Assembly (NCBI GenBank): GCA_004554705.1
Contig: SFKS01000008.1
Location: 1 to 56,867, forward strand
DNA: 56,867 nucleotides
Direction: 5' to 3'
Source of the DNA: Clostridiales bacterium
Lineage (GTDB): Bacteria > Bacillota > Clostridia > TANB77 > CAG-508
Shown: one piece after another, positions 26,112 to 34,768 of the stretch
Layout: each line of letters begins with the position of its first letter
How positions within the stretch are numbered: position 1 is the stretch's first letter
Translations under genes and position numbers: made by a program
The notes under the pieces: generated by a model
Seen by the model: only the letters and a program-made list of their open reading frames with translations
The model's database searches: none
Told to the model about the DNA's origin: nothing

Positions 26112-26577
26112 TAATGCTCTCCTGACTTTTTATAGTGTTTATTATAATTATTATAAACACTAGTATAACACCTATAACTATGCAAATATCTGCAAAGTTA
26201 AATACAGGATAATTAAATAATTTTGTTATGTCTATATAGTCTATTACATATCCTCTAACTATTCTATCTATCAGATTTGCAAAACCTCCTGCTAAAATTA
26301 AGGACATCCCTAAGATAGCATTTTTTTCGAATTGATATTTTTTATTTAGCATTAATTTTAGTATTGCATATATTATCATTATGTCAACACAAATCAAAAA
26401 CAATCTTGCGTTTAGTATTCCCCATGCAGCTCCCATATTTTCAACATAACTTAACATTAGTACATTAGGTATTATAGTTATTGTCTCTCCAGAAACTCCT
26501 ATTGTATTGCATATTGCAATTTTAATTATTTGGTCAATTATTACTAATCCAATAATTATTAGAACATTTTTTTTCAT
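26098..26577 (-). CDS. lspA: Lipoprotein signal peptidase (signal peptidase II)
   Basis: LspA cleaves the signal peptide of prolipoproteins after lipidation. The 159-residue protein has four membrane helices; catalytic aspartates are present in GGFANLIDRIVRGYVIDYI and FNFADICIVIG, and the NMGAAWG motif (V/ENxGAAWGI) matches the family. It overlaps the next gene upstream by four bases and rluD downstream by 14. Substrates in this window include the lipoprotein at 9153 and the GerC-type subunit. Confidence 0.96.
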   Translation of the reverse strand: MKKNVLIIIGLVIIDQIIKIAICNTIGVSGETITIIPNVLMLSYVENMGAAWGILNARLFLICVDIMIIYAILKLMLNKKYQFEKNAILGMSLILAGGFANLIDRIVRGYVIDYIDITKLFNYPVFNFADICIVIGVILVFIIIIINTIKSQESINEKV

Positions 26578-28223
26578 TTTTTACTTATCCTTTCATAAAT
26601 TGTAAAATTCTCATCTTTTATATCATCAACTGGATATATTACTTTATATTTTTCTGGATGGTCATCTAAATATATTTTAAATTTTGCATTACTTGTTAGT
26701 ATTAGATGTGTAAATTCATATTCTTCTATTTTCTTTTCTACATCTTTAAGGTTCATATTATTTATATTTAAAAAATCTTTGAACACGTATGTGTCTTTAT
26801 TAAATTCTGGCATATATAGATCACATCTTGAATCTATAAATACTGGTATTCCTTGATATATCAAGTAACTTCCATAATTGTATTCATTATATAATTTTAT
26901 TTCCTTAATATTTAAATTTTCTTTTATCCATGTTGCTGCTTGCACTGGGTATGAATCTTCATTGACATATTTGTCATTCATCTTTGGTTTGAATTGGAAA
27001 ATAGAAATTGTTATAACAAGTATTGAAATTATTATAATGCTTATGATTTTAGATAATTTCTCATCTAGCACTTTTATTGTGTCTTTATTATATCTAATTG
27101 CTAATTCACTGATTAATCTGTTTAATATTAAAACTCCTATTAAGAATAACATTGAGGCTTGTCTTCTCGTCATTAATGATAATAAAATTAATCCTGCTAG
27201 CATAAATAAGTCTGATATTCTTATTTTTACTTTTGTAAAGGCTATTATACCGATATATACGACTAATAATATTAGTTCTTGCATACTATTTGCTAGTATC
27301 ATAGGTAAATGCTCACTTATATTTTTTGTACTAATTCCTTGCATTGTTTTTATTAAGTATGTGTATGGGGTTGTACCAAGTGGTGTTAAAAATCCTGTAA
27401 ATAAGCATATGATAAATATGATTATTAATATTTTTATGTTTTTGTTATATGTTATTCTTATTTTGTAAGGATTGTTTATCTTTTCATCTTCTTTTTCCTT
27501 TAATTTTTTATATCTTTCTTCCGCTTTATGTAATTTCTCAAGTAGTTCTTCAGTTTCTCCTTGCTTTTTGATTTTCTTTTTAATATTTTGAACTGCTGAA
27601 TCACTTATTATTACATTGCAATATGCTAATATATATATCATATATTCTGCTATATATGGTAAATATAGAATAAAGTAAAAGTAGAATGTGGCTAGATGTA
27701 TATTAGCAATTAATATTGGTATTATTATTAAGCCAATTGCATATCTCTTTTTTCTTGTTTCTAAGAATTTTTCTATGAAATATATTGTTAATATAAATAG
27801 TATAAATGTTATTAATTGGGCTCTTGCACATATATATGGTTGTAATAAGTATAATGTTCCTATTGTTAAGATAAATGATATTGAATTATTTTTTAGTAGT
27901 TTTACGTTTACATAATACATTGTGATTCCTAATATTGATGCCAGTGCTATTGTTGATATATATATTCCGGTCATTCCTCCAAGGCTATACACTAGAAATA
28001 TAAAAACATCATATGCCCAATGTGGAAATGTATATTCTAAATTTTTATGCCAAGCAAATGGTTCTTGCATTGTAATACCGTTTTCTAAAATGTATTCTCC
28101 TATTTTTATAGTATAGAATGTATCATTTTGCAATGTTTTTGGAGATATTGCAATACAAAATATAATTATCAAAATTATTGCCATTGTGTTAAATCTAATC
28201 TTTCTTTTCTTTTCTAAATCCAT
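26574..28223 (-). CDS. Large multi-helix membrane protein, glycosyltransferase-C-like
   Basis: A 549-residue membrane protein of no definite function. It has about 12 hydrophobic helices, interrupted near residues 215-255 by a charged coiled coil (EELLEKLHKAEERYKKLKEKED), and a soluble C-terminal domain of about 120 residues (YPVQAATWIKENLNIKEIKLYNEYNYGSYLIYQ, then FIDSRCDLY). The first loop, with NDTFYTIKIGEYILENG followed by EPFAWHKN and HWAYDVFIFLVY, resembles the acidic-residue loop of polyprenyl-phosphate-sugar-dependent (GT-C) glycosyltransferases. An envelope glycan role is an inference. It is translationally coupled to lspA. Confidence 0.6.
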   Translation of the reverse strand: MDLEKKRKIRFNTMAIILIIIFCIAISPKTLQNDTFYTIKIGEYILENGITMQEPFAWHKNLEYTFPHWAYDVFIFLVYSLGGMTGIYISTIALASILGITMYYVNVKLLKNNSISFILTIGTLYLLQPYICARAQLITFILFILTIYFIEKFLETRKKRYAIGLIIIPILIANIHLATFYFYFILYLPYIAEYMIYILAYCNVIISDSAVQNIKKKIKKQGETEELLEKLHKAEERYKKLKEKEDEKINNPYKIRITYNKNIKILIIIFIICLFTGFLTPLGTTPYTYLIKTMQGISTKNISEHLPMILANSMQELILLVVYIGIIAFTKVKIRISDLFMLAGLILLSLMTRRQASMLFLIGVLILNRLISELAIRYNKDTIKVLDEKLSKIISIIIISILVITISIFQFKPKMNDKYVNEDSYPVQAATWIKENLNIKEIKLYNEYNYGSYLIYQGIPVFIDSRCDLYMPEFNKDTYVFKDFLNINNMNLKDVEKKIEEYEFTHLILTSNAKFKIYLDDHPEKYKVIYPVDDIKDENFTIYERISKK

Positions 28224-28264
28224 AATTTTCTACTCCATATTTTAAATTTTTAATAATAAAAACT

Positions 28265-29431
28265 TTATTTTAATATCTCGATTGCTTTCTGTAATTGTTC
28301 ATCTTCTTCTGTTTCTATATTATCTTCTACTATTACATCTGGAGTTATTCCTATCTTATTTATCTTATCTCCATTTGGTGTTTTGAATTCTTCTATTGTT
28401 ACCTTTAATGCACCACTTTCTCCAAATAGTGTTAGTATTTCTTGCATTACACCTTTACCATAAGTTTTAGTTCCTACAATTGTTGCTATTTTATTGTCTT
28501 TTAATGCTGCTGTTACAATTTCAGTTGCACTTGCAGAGTATTCATTTACTAAGACAACAATATTCATATCAAAAGTTCTTTTGCTTTCAGATTTTACTAT
28601 AATTTCTTCATCTGTTTTACTATGTGAACGTATTATTGTGTCATTTTTTTTCACAAATAATTCGGAAAGTTCTAATGCCTCTGTTACTATGCCACCAGTA
28701 TTGTTTCGTAAATCAAGGATTATTGATTTTATTCCTTTTTTTTGGAAATCTTCTAGATATGCTTCTACGTTTTTAGAAGATTTTTCATCAAAAGTAGAAA
28801 GTTCAATATATCCAATGTTGTTTTCTAATACTTCTGCTGAACTATCCTTTATTTCTATAGTTCTTCTTTCAATTGTTTTTGTAAAGATTTCATTTTCTCT
28901 TGAAATTTCTAAAACTACTGTACTGTTTTCTTTTCCTTTTATTTTAGAAGAGGCTACATTTATGTCCATATTTGCACAGTCTTCTCCATCAATTGATAGT
29001 ATTATGTCTCCTGTTTGAAGTCCTGCTTCTTCTGCTGGTGAACCTTCTATTGGGAGTAATATAATAATATTTTTATCGCTATCTTGAGTCATATATATGC
29101 CAATGCCCACATAATCTCCCATAATACTAATTAATAAATCCTCATATTCATCTTTTGATAAATATTCTGTATATTCGTCTCCAAGTCCTTGCACATATCC
29201 TTTAATTGCTGTTTCTTCCATTTTTTCTATATCAAGTTCACCTATGTAATGTTCCTGCAAACATTTTTTAACCTTTTCTAACCTTCTTGTTATATCAGCA
29301 GTATCTTTAGATATACTTTCCTTTACAAAGTAGTTATACATTCCAACTGATGTAATCATAAAAGTTATTATTGCGGTTATGAGTATTAGCATCACAGTTT
29401 TGTAAATTCTGTCTTTTTTATTGTTTTCCAT
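28265..29431 (-). CDS. S41 carboxy-terminal processing peptidase (CtpA/CtpB type)
   Basis: A membrane-anchored serine protease with a PDZ domain. The 388-residue protein has an N-terminal membrane helix (about 11-33), a helical segment with GYVQGLGDEYTEYLS, a PDZ domain (GDYVGIGIYM to SIDGED), and the catalytic domain: IILDLRNNTGGIVTEAL, NEYSASATEI with the serine nucleophile in the SASA motif, and TYGKGVMQEI with the catalytic lysine. In sporulating relatives CtpB cleaves SpoIVFA; others trim envelope proteins. It lies downstream of ftsE-ftsX and two M23 hydrolases, a recurrent neighbourhood implying cell-wall remodelling. Confidence 0.93.
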   Translation of the reverse strand: MENNKKDRIYKTVMLILITAIITFMITSVGMYNYFVKESISKDTADITRRLEKVKKCLQEHYIGELDIEKMEETAIKGYVQGLGDEYTEYLSKDEYEDLLISIMGDYVGIGIYMTQDSDKNIIILLPIEGSPAEEAGLQTGDIILSIDGEDCANMDINVASSKIKGKENSTVVLEISRENEIFTKTIERRTIEIKDSSAEVLENNIGYIELSTFDEKSSKNVEAYLEDFQKKGIKSIILDLRNNTGGIVTEALELSELFVKKNDTIIRSHSKTDEEIIVKSESKRTFDMNIVVLVNEYSASATEIVTAALKDNKIATIVGTKTYGKGVMQEILTLFGESGALKVTIEEFKTPNGDKINKIGITPDVIVEDNIETEEDEQLQKAIEILK

Positions 29432-29492
29432 TTGCTAATTTTTCCTTTCTTTTGACCAACTTTGAAAGTCGTTCATTTTCTAATTTTAAACT

Positions 29493-29511
29493 AGGCGAGC
29501 TCTGCTCGCCT
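29493..29511. repeat. Short GC-rich palindrome, copy 2
   Basis: AGGCGAGC-TCT-GCTCGCCT has the same 7-bp GGCGAGC stem and 3-nt loop as the hairpin after dnaK (1671-1689). It sits between the first M23 hydrolase and ctpA, where it could attenuate or separate transcripts. Confidence 0.55.
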
Positions 29512-29550
29512 CTACTTACTTATATATTATATTCTATTTTAAAATTATTA

Positions 29551-30720
29551 TTATTGCAAATATGGTAATGGGTTTACACATCTACCATTTATTCTTACTT
29601 CAAAATGCAAATGTAATCCTGTTGAATTTCCTGTTGTTCCCACTATTCCTAGGACTTGTCCCTGAACTACTTCGTCACCTTTTGAAACAGTTCTTGTATT
29701 TGGTGACATATGTGCATAAAGTGTCATTGTTCCGTCATGGTGATCAATTACTACATATTCTCCATAACTTCTGTATGAGCCATCTGCATTTCTTTGTGCT
29801 GTTGAAATTACTACCGTTCCTGCTTTTGCTGCTATTACACTTCTTCCTCTTACGTTTATGTTTATATCAACACCAGTATGTCCTGGATATGATGGATAAT
29901 ATCTTCTATTAATATTATATATGTTTAATCCTGCTACTGGGAATATATAACCTGCTTCACTTGGACTTCCTGGAATTACTGTATTACCCCCATTATTTTC
30001 TCTTGCTATTCTTTCTAACTCTTCTTGTATTGCTTTTTTATCCCTTTCAAATTGCTCTAGGTTTTCATTTAATTCTTGTTCTTCCTCATTTAATTGATCT
30101 ATGTATGATTGTTTTACAGATTGTGATTTTTTTAATGAATCTACTGTATCTACTTTGTTCTTTTTTAAGACCTCTATTTGTTCTTTGCTTGTCTCTAATA
30201 ATTCCTTTGATGCCTCTAAGCTAATTCTGGTTTGTTCCATCTGTTCCATTAAATTTTTGTCACTCTCTAGTATTTCTGATACTGCATAATATTTTGTTAT
30301 GAAGTCTGTTATACTTTTTGATGAAAGTAGTACATCTAAATATGAAGTTTCTCCTGTTTCATATATTGCAACTAGTCTTGCTTTTAAAAGTTCTAATTGA
30401 TAATTATATTTTTCTTCTGCCCCTTTTATTTGTATCTCTGCTTCATCTATTTTATTTGTAAGGTCATCTATTTGCGAGTTTAAATCTGAAATATCATTTT
30501 CATATTCAGTTATTTCCGCATTTAATGATTGTATCTGTTTCATGGCACTTGATAATTTTTGTTCTACTTGGTCTATATCCTGCTTAGTAGAATTAATCTT
30601 ATTTTGAATATCGGTCAAATCAGATTGTGTTGTTGCTAATGCAATCATAATATTTCCTGATAAAATTAATATTGAAATTATAGCAATTATTATTGTACTT
30701 TTTACTATTTTTTTTAACAT
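29551..30720 (-). CDS. Coiled-coil M23 peptidoglycan hydrolase (EnvC/CwlO-like) 1
   Basis: A secreted murein endopeptidase or amidase activator with a C-terminal LytM domain. The 389-residue protein has a signal peptide (about 8-30, ending ALATT), a long coiled coil (about 35-240) containing AIYETGETSYLDVLLSSKSITDFITKYY, and a LytM domain with HTGVD and HLHFE zinc ligands, both metal-binding motifs intact. This architecture and its place next to ftsEX match the hydrolases activated by FtsEX (EnvC, PcsB, CwlO). It is a tandem paralogue of the next gene. Confidence 0.92.
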   Translation of the reverse strand: MLKKIVKSTIIIAIISILILSGNIMIALATTQSDLTDIQNKINSTKQDIDQVEQKLSSAMKQIQSLNAEITEYENDISDLNSQIDDLTNKIDEAEIQIKGAEEKYNYQLELLKARLVAIYETGETSYLDVLLSSKSITDFITKYYAVSEILESDKNLMEQMEQTRISLEASKELLETSKEQIEVLKKNKVDTVDSLKKSQSVKQSYIDQLNEEEQELNENLEQFERDKKAIQEELERIARENNGGNTVIPGSPSEAGYIFPVAGLNIYNINRRYYPSYPGHTGVDININVRGRSVIAAKAGTVVISTAQRNADGSYRSYGEYVVIDHHDGTMTLYAHMSPNTRTVSKGDEVVQGQVLGIVGTTGNSTGLHLHFEVRINGRCVNPLPYLQ

Positions 30721-30743
30721 AATTTACCTTCCTTTTTTTATTA

Positions 30744-31904
30744 TTACTCTACATTTTTTATAGGTCTTGTTGTTACATATGAATATGGGTCTATTGTTTG
30801 TCCATTTATTCTTATTTCGAAGTGCAAATGTGGTCCTGTTGACCAACCTGTAGAACCTACTTTCATAATTGCTGTCCCTCTTTTCACTGTGTCTCCTACT
30901 TGTGCAATTATTTCTGAACCATGAGCATATAATGTGCTAACTCCTCCTCCATGATCTATCATAACCATGTTACCATATGAATATGAATATGTGGCTTTTG
31001 TAACTATTCCATCATTTGCTGCAATTATATAGCTTCCTGTTGGTGCTCCGATATCCATTCCGTTATGGTTTCTATATACTTTCAAAACTGGATGTAATCT
31101 CATACCATATGGCGAAGTTATTGTATAATATCCTGGTGTTGGCCATGCAAATGTCCCTCCAGCATATTCTGAACGGGTTCCTTCTAATGATGTTAATAAT
31201 ATTTCTAGTTCTATTAAGTCTAGTTCGTTTTGATATATTTCTATTTCTTGTTTTATTTCTAATTCCGCATTTGATAATTTGTTTACATAGCTACTTTTTA
31301 CAGCTTTTGAATTTTCTAATAAAATAGCTATTTTTTTTTGTTCAGCCCTTATTACTTTTAGGTTTTCTTTACTTGATTTTAATCCATTTTCTATTTGCTC
31401 TATCTGGTTTCTTTGTCTTCCGATATTGTCTAACAAGTCTTTATCATATTGTGCAATTTCGCCTATTATGTAATAGTTTGTAATAAAATCCACTATACTT
31501 TTTGAGTTTAGCAGTACATCTAAATACCTTGTGGTTCCAGTTTCATATGCATAGATTAAACGTTTTTCAAGTAGTTTTTTTTGGTAGTCATATTTTTCTT
31601 CAATGGTTTTCAACTGTTCTTCAGTCTCTTTTATTTGTTTTTCAATGTTTTGTAGATTTTGAGTTATATTGCTTACTTGCTTTTCATATGTGTTTATTTC
31701 TCCATCTAGCTTATTTATTTCGTCTAATTTTTCTGTCAATTCAACATTAATGTTTTCTAAGCTTTTGCCAGCCTCGTTTATTTTATTTCTTAGCTCTACT
31801 CTTTTTTGTTCTAAATCACTGTATGTTATAGCTTGTACTGCATTAAATCCAATTATAATTATAAGCACAACCGTAATTACAGTAAGGCATATTCTTTTTT
31901 TCAC
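30744..31904 (-). CDS. Coiled-coil M23 peptidoglycan hydrolase (EnvC/CwlO-like) 2
   Basis: A paralogue of the preceding protein with the same plan: signal sequence (about 5-25), coiled coil (about 28-235) with AYETGTTRYLDVLLNSKSIVDF, and a C-terminal LytM domain with HNGMD and HLHFE, so both zinc-binding motifs are intact. 386 residues. It follows ftsX by 18 bases and precedes the first paralogue by 24, so all four genes are probably one transcript from the ftsE promoter. Two intact copies suggest separate roles, for example at the septum and the side wall or during sporulation. Confidence 0.92.
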   Translation of the reverse strand: MKKRICLTVITVVLIIIIGFNAVQAITYSDLEQKRVELRNKINEAGKSLENINVELTEKLDEINKLDGEINTYEKQVSNITQNLQNIEKQIKETEEQLKTIEEKYDYQKKLLEKRLIYAYETGTTRYLDVLLNSKSIVDFITNYYIIGEIAQYDKDLLDNIGRQRNQIEQIENGLKSSKENLKVIRAEQKKIAILLENSKAVKSSYVNKLSNAELEIKQEIEIYQNELDLIELEILLTSLEGTRSEYAGGTFAWPTPGYYTITSPYGMRLHPVLKVYRNHNGMDIGAPTGSYIIAANDGIVTKATYSYSYGNMVMIDHGGGVSTLYAHGSEIIAQVGDTVKRGTAIMKVGSTGWSTGPHLHFEIRINGQTIDPYSYVTTRPIKNVE

Positions 31905-31921
31905 TTTGCTTCCTTTCTACT

Positions 31922-32819
31922 TTAAACGTCAAGATATTTCTTCATTGAAACTCTACTTCCTATAATTCCTATTCCAACGCCTAAAATAATATATACTATT
32001 AATATATTTGTAAATAAATCTTTAAATTGTAACATATTAATACCTATCATTTGTATGGTTTCAGATTGTGCTATTTTTATTGCACACCAATTATACAAAG
32101 CTCCTATTATTCCTAATGAAATTGCACTAGACATAACCCCTATAAGTATACCTTCTATCATAAATGGTGTTCTTATAAAGCTATTCGTTGCACCTACATA
32201 TTTCATAATTGATATTTCTTTCCTTCTTGCATGTACTGATAATTTTATTGTATTTGCTATAATGAATATTGATATCAATATTAGTATAATAAGTATTGTT
32301 CCTGTAACTATTCTGATCCATTTGCCTATTACTGATAGTGAGTGAATTGTTTGATTGCTACTTGTTATTCTCTTGAAATGTGGTAGTCGACTTATCTGTT
32401 CTTGTACACTTTCATTTAAGTCTAAATCTGTTAATGTAACTATATATGAGTCTGAAAGAAAATCTGGTTCTACTGCTTCCATAGCTGAGGTATATTCTTC
32501 CAAACTTTTCTTCATTTCATTATATCCTTCTTCTTTAGTTTTTAGTTTAGCATCTGCTACTCCGATTTATTGCTAAAATTTGTTCCCTCAAAGCAAGTAC
32601 ATCTTCTCTTGATGTATCATTTAATATAAAAACTCTTATTGCTTGTGCATCCTCTATGTTTTCTACCATATGTGTTATGTTTTTACCTATTGAGAAAAAT
32701 AGTCCAAACATTAACATTGTAACACACATTACACCTAAACATGAGATTGTTGATTTTTTGTTTTTAAATACATTTCTAAATCCTTCACTTAAGAAGTATG
32801 CTATTACATTATATTTCAC
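31922..32819 (-). CDS. ftsX: Cell division protein FtsX, read through a +1 shift at CGG
   Basis: FtsX is the membrane subunit of the FtsEX complex, which transmits ATP hydrolysis to peptidoglycan hydrolases outside the cell. The N-terminal part (YFLSEGFRNVFKNKKSTI, first membrane helix, then the extracellular domain to EQILAIN) meets CGG at 32562-32564; frame 0 ends four codons later. Skipping the C (32564) gives N-GVADAKLKTKEEGY and continues to 31922, for 298 residues, the standard FtsX length. The remainder has three helices and the FtsX-typical SIMKYVGATNSFIRTPFMIEG. The glycine falls in the conserved I-x-G-V turn before the KTKEEG region. Overlaps ftsE by four bases. Confidence 0.93.
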
Positions 32820-33496
32820 TTGTTATAACCACCTTTTCTATCATCTCTTACAATAACGCCTTTTTCTATCTCTATAACTCTTTTTTTCATTTTGTCTACT
32901 ATATCTTTAGCATGTGTTGCAATTACTACCGTTGTTCCTCTCAAATTAATTTCATTTAGAAGTGTCATGATGTCCCAAGCAGTATCTGGATCTAGGTTTC
33001 CAGTAGGCTCATCTGCAATTATCATTGATGGATTATTGACAAGTGCTCTTGCTAAGGCAACTCTTTGTTGCTCTCCTCCTGATAGTTCATCTGGATATGC
33101 CTTGGCTTTTCCACTTAGTCCTACCAAAGAAAGCACCATTGGAACCTGTCTTCTTATATGTTTTGGTGTAGCTTTTACTATGTTCATTGCAAAGGCTACA
33201 TTATCATAAACAGTTTTATCTGATAAAAGTCTAAAGTCTTGAAAAACCACTCCCATGCTTCTTCTCAAGTATGGTATTCTTTTAGATTTTAAAAAGGTAG
33301 TGTCTTTACCATTTATTATTATTGTTCCACTTGATGGTTCTTCTTCTTTTAGTATAAGCTTTATAAGTGTTGATTTACCTGAGCCTGATTGTCCTACTAG
33401 AAATGCAAAATCTCCTTTATCTATTTTAAAGCTTGCATCATGTACAGCTTCTGTACCTGTTGTATAAGTTTTTGATACGTTTTTAAATTCAATCAT
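32816..33496 (-). CDS. ftsE: Cell division ATP-binding protein FtsE
   Basis: FtsE is the ABC-type ATPase that drives FtsX. The 226-residue protein has Walker A GQSGSGKS, the Q-loop region GVVFQDFRLLSDKTVYDN, signature LSGGEQQR, Walker B MIIADEPTG and the switch histidine in VVIATHAKD. Its start is four bases ahead of ftsX's overlap, as usual. A strong promoter lies 37 bases upstream and a WalR-type operator just beyond it, suggesting induction by the cell-wall two-component system together with the downstream hydrolases. Confidence 0.97.
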   Translation of the reverse strand: MIEFKNVSKTYTTGTEAVHDASFKIDKGDFAFLVGQSGSGKSTLIKLILKEEEPSSGTIIINGKDTTFLKSKRIPYLRRSMGVVFQDFRLLSDKTVYDNVAFAMNIVKATPKHIRRQVPMVLSLVGLSGKAKAYPDELSGGEQQRVALARALVNNPSMIIADEPTGNLDPDTAWDIMTLLNEINLRGTTVVIATHAKDIVDKMKKRVIEIEKGVIVRDDRKGGYNK

Positions 33497-33532
33497 CTTT
33501 TCTCCTCATTTTTTATGTTATTTTACCTTTTT

Positions 33533-33561
33533 ATTATAATAATAAATTATTAAAATTGCAA
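33533..33561 (-). promoter_or_regulatory. Promoter of the ftsEX-hydrolase operon
   Basis: TTGCAA (33556-33561), 17-base spacer and TATAAT (33533-33538) on the minus strand, about 37 bases before the ftsE start. Confidence 0.75.
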
Positions 33562-33585
33562 TAAAAAATATGTTTTTTTCTAAAA

Positions 33586-33602
33586 TGTAATAAATTTGTA
33601 AC
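33586..33602. promoter_or_regulatory. WalR-type operator upstream of ftsE
   Basis: TGTAAT-N5-TGTAAC on the plus strand fits the WalR (YycF) consensus TGTWAH-N5-TGTWAH exactly. It is 24 bp upstream of the ftsE -35 box, in the opposite orientation to the gene. WalR controls ftsEX partners and wall hydrolases in Bacillus, so the site is functionally sensible. Confidence 0.6.
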
Positions 33603-33610
33603 ATTTTGTT

Positions 33611-33805
33611 TTATTTATACAAATTTCTCACTTCATTTGCCATTTGTTGTTGTGTATTCATTTGCTCTTCACTTTTATTTTTTACACTCTCTGCAGTATT
33701 AAATAATTTATCATTTACTGCAAAATCTATTGTAAGCCCTGTTAATATTATCAAAATTATTATTGTTATTATAAGAGCTATCAGTGTAATTCCTTTATTG
33801 TTCAT
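33611..33805 (-). CDS. Mini type IV pilin-like protein
   Basis: A 64-residue protein with a prepilin-type N-terminus: MNNKGITLIALIITIIILI, where a prepilin peptidase would be expected to cut after the glycine at position 5; the conserved pilin Glu5 is replaced, as in many clostridial pseudopilins. The hydrophobic helix (5-27) is followed by a short polar tail rich in Gln, Asn and Lys. A very good AGGAGAGGGG ribosome binding site precedes it. No pilus assembly genes are nearby. It could be a minor pseudopilin or a fragment left from a larger one. Confidence 0.75.
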   Translation of the reverse strand: MNNKGITLIALIITIIILIILTGLTIDFAVNDKLFNTAESVKNKSEEQMNTQQQMANEVRNLYK

Positions 33806-33835
33806 CTATTCCCCTCTCCTACGCATGCTGCGTAA

Positions 33836-34768
33836 TTATCCATTTATAATTTGGTGTATTATTCCATCTGCTGTTAATCCATAGTATTCTAGTAGTTCTG
33901 TTGCTTTACCAGATCTGCCAAATTCATCTTGTATTCCCATTTTTATAAGTTTTGTTGGATATTTTTCTGTTAATACATCTGATATTGCTGTTCCTAAACC
34001 ATTTATAACACTATGGTCTTCAATTGAAACTAGTTTTTTAGTTTCTTTTGCACATTTTATTATTGTTTCTTCATCAATTGGTTTTATTGTGTGTATATCA
34101 ACCACTCTAATGTTTATCCCTTGTTTTTCTAATTCTTCTTTTGCCTTTATTGCTTCATTAACAACTACCCCAGTTGCAAATACTGTACCATCATTACCTT
34201 CTCCAATTTGTATTGCTTTTCCGATTTCAAATTTCTGATTTTCATCATATATTACTGGTGTTTCCAATCTGCAAAGTCTCATATATACTGGACCTTTTAG
34301 TTTTGATATTTCTTTAACTGCCCAGCGTGTTTGCACATCATCTGAAGTAGATATAACTGTCATATTAGGCAATCCTCTCATTAATCCTATATCCTCTAGC
34401 ATTTGGTGTGTTGCTCCATCCTCGCCGACTGTTATTCCACAGTGTGTTGCACATATTTTTACATTTAATTTGGGATAGCATATACTATTTCTTATTTGAT
34501 CATATGCTCTTCCTGCAGCAAACATTGCAAATGTGCTAGCATATGGTATTTTCCCAAATGTAGCCATTCCTGCCGCTGTTCCTATCATATCTTGTTCTGC
34601 TATTCCAATATCAAAAAACCTTTCTGGATTTTTTTTTGCAAATATTGAAGTTTTTGTAGCACCTGATAAGTCGGCATCTAGTACTACTATTTCTTTGTTT
34701 TTTTCACCTAATTCAGCTAAAGCTTCACCATAGCTTTGGCGTGTTGCTATTTTTTTCTTTTCCTCCAT
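33836..34768 (-). CDS. Transketolase, C-terminal subunit
   Basis: This is the pyrimidine-binding and C-terminal half of transketolase, encoded separately as in many anaerobes. The 310-residue protein has the TPP pyrimidine-domain motif with FFDIGIAEQDMIGTAAGMA, YDQIRNSICYPKLNVKICATHCG, and a C-terminal domain with VSIEDHSVINGLGTA. Its start codon overlaps the stop of the N-terminal subunit by one base, ensuring equimolar synthesis. Transketolase shuttles two-carbon units in the non-oxidative pentose phosphate pathway; a DXP synthase-like alternative is ruled out by the split arrangement. Confidence 0.93.
   Translation of the reverse strand: MEEKKKIATRQSYGEALAELGEKNKEIVVLDADLSGATKTSIFAKKNPERFFDIGIAEQDMIGTAAGMATFGKIPYASTFAMFAAGRAYDQIRNSICYPKLNVKICATHCGITVGEDGATHQMLEDIGLMRGLPNMTVISTSDDVQTRWAVKEISKLKGPVYMRLCRLETPVIYDENQKFEIGKAIQIGEGNDGTVFATGVVVNEAIKAKEELEKQGINIRVVDIHTIKPIDEETIIKCAKETKKLVSIEDHSVINGLGTAISDVLTEKYPTKLIKMGIQDEFGRSGKATELLEYYGLTADGIIHQIING

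Noticed and set aside
29551..31904. Two M23 hydrolases as an assembly duplication
   Set aside because: They share architecture but differ throughout in sequence, so they are true paralogues.
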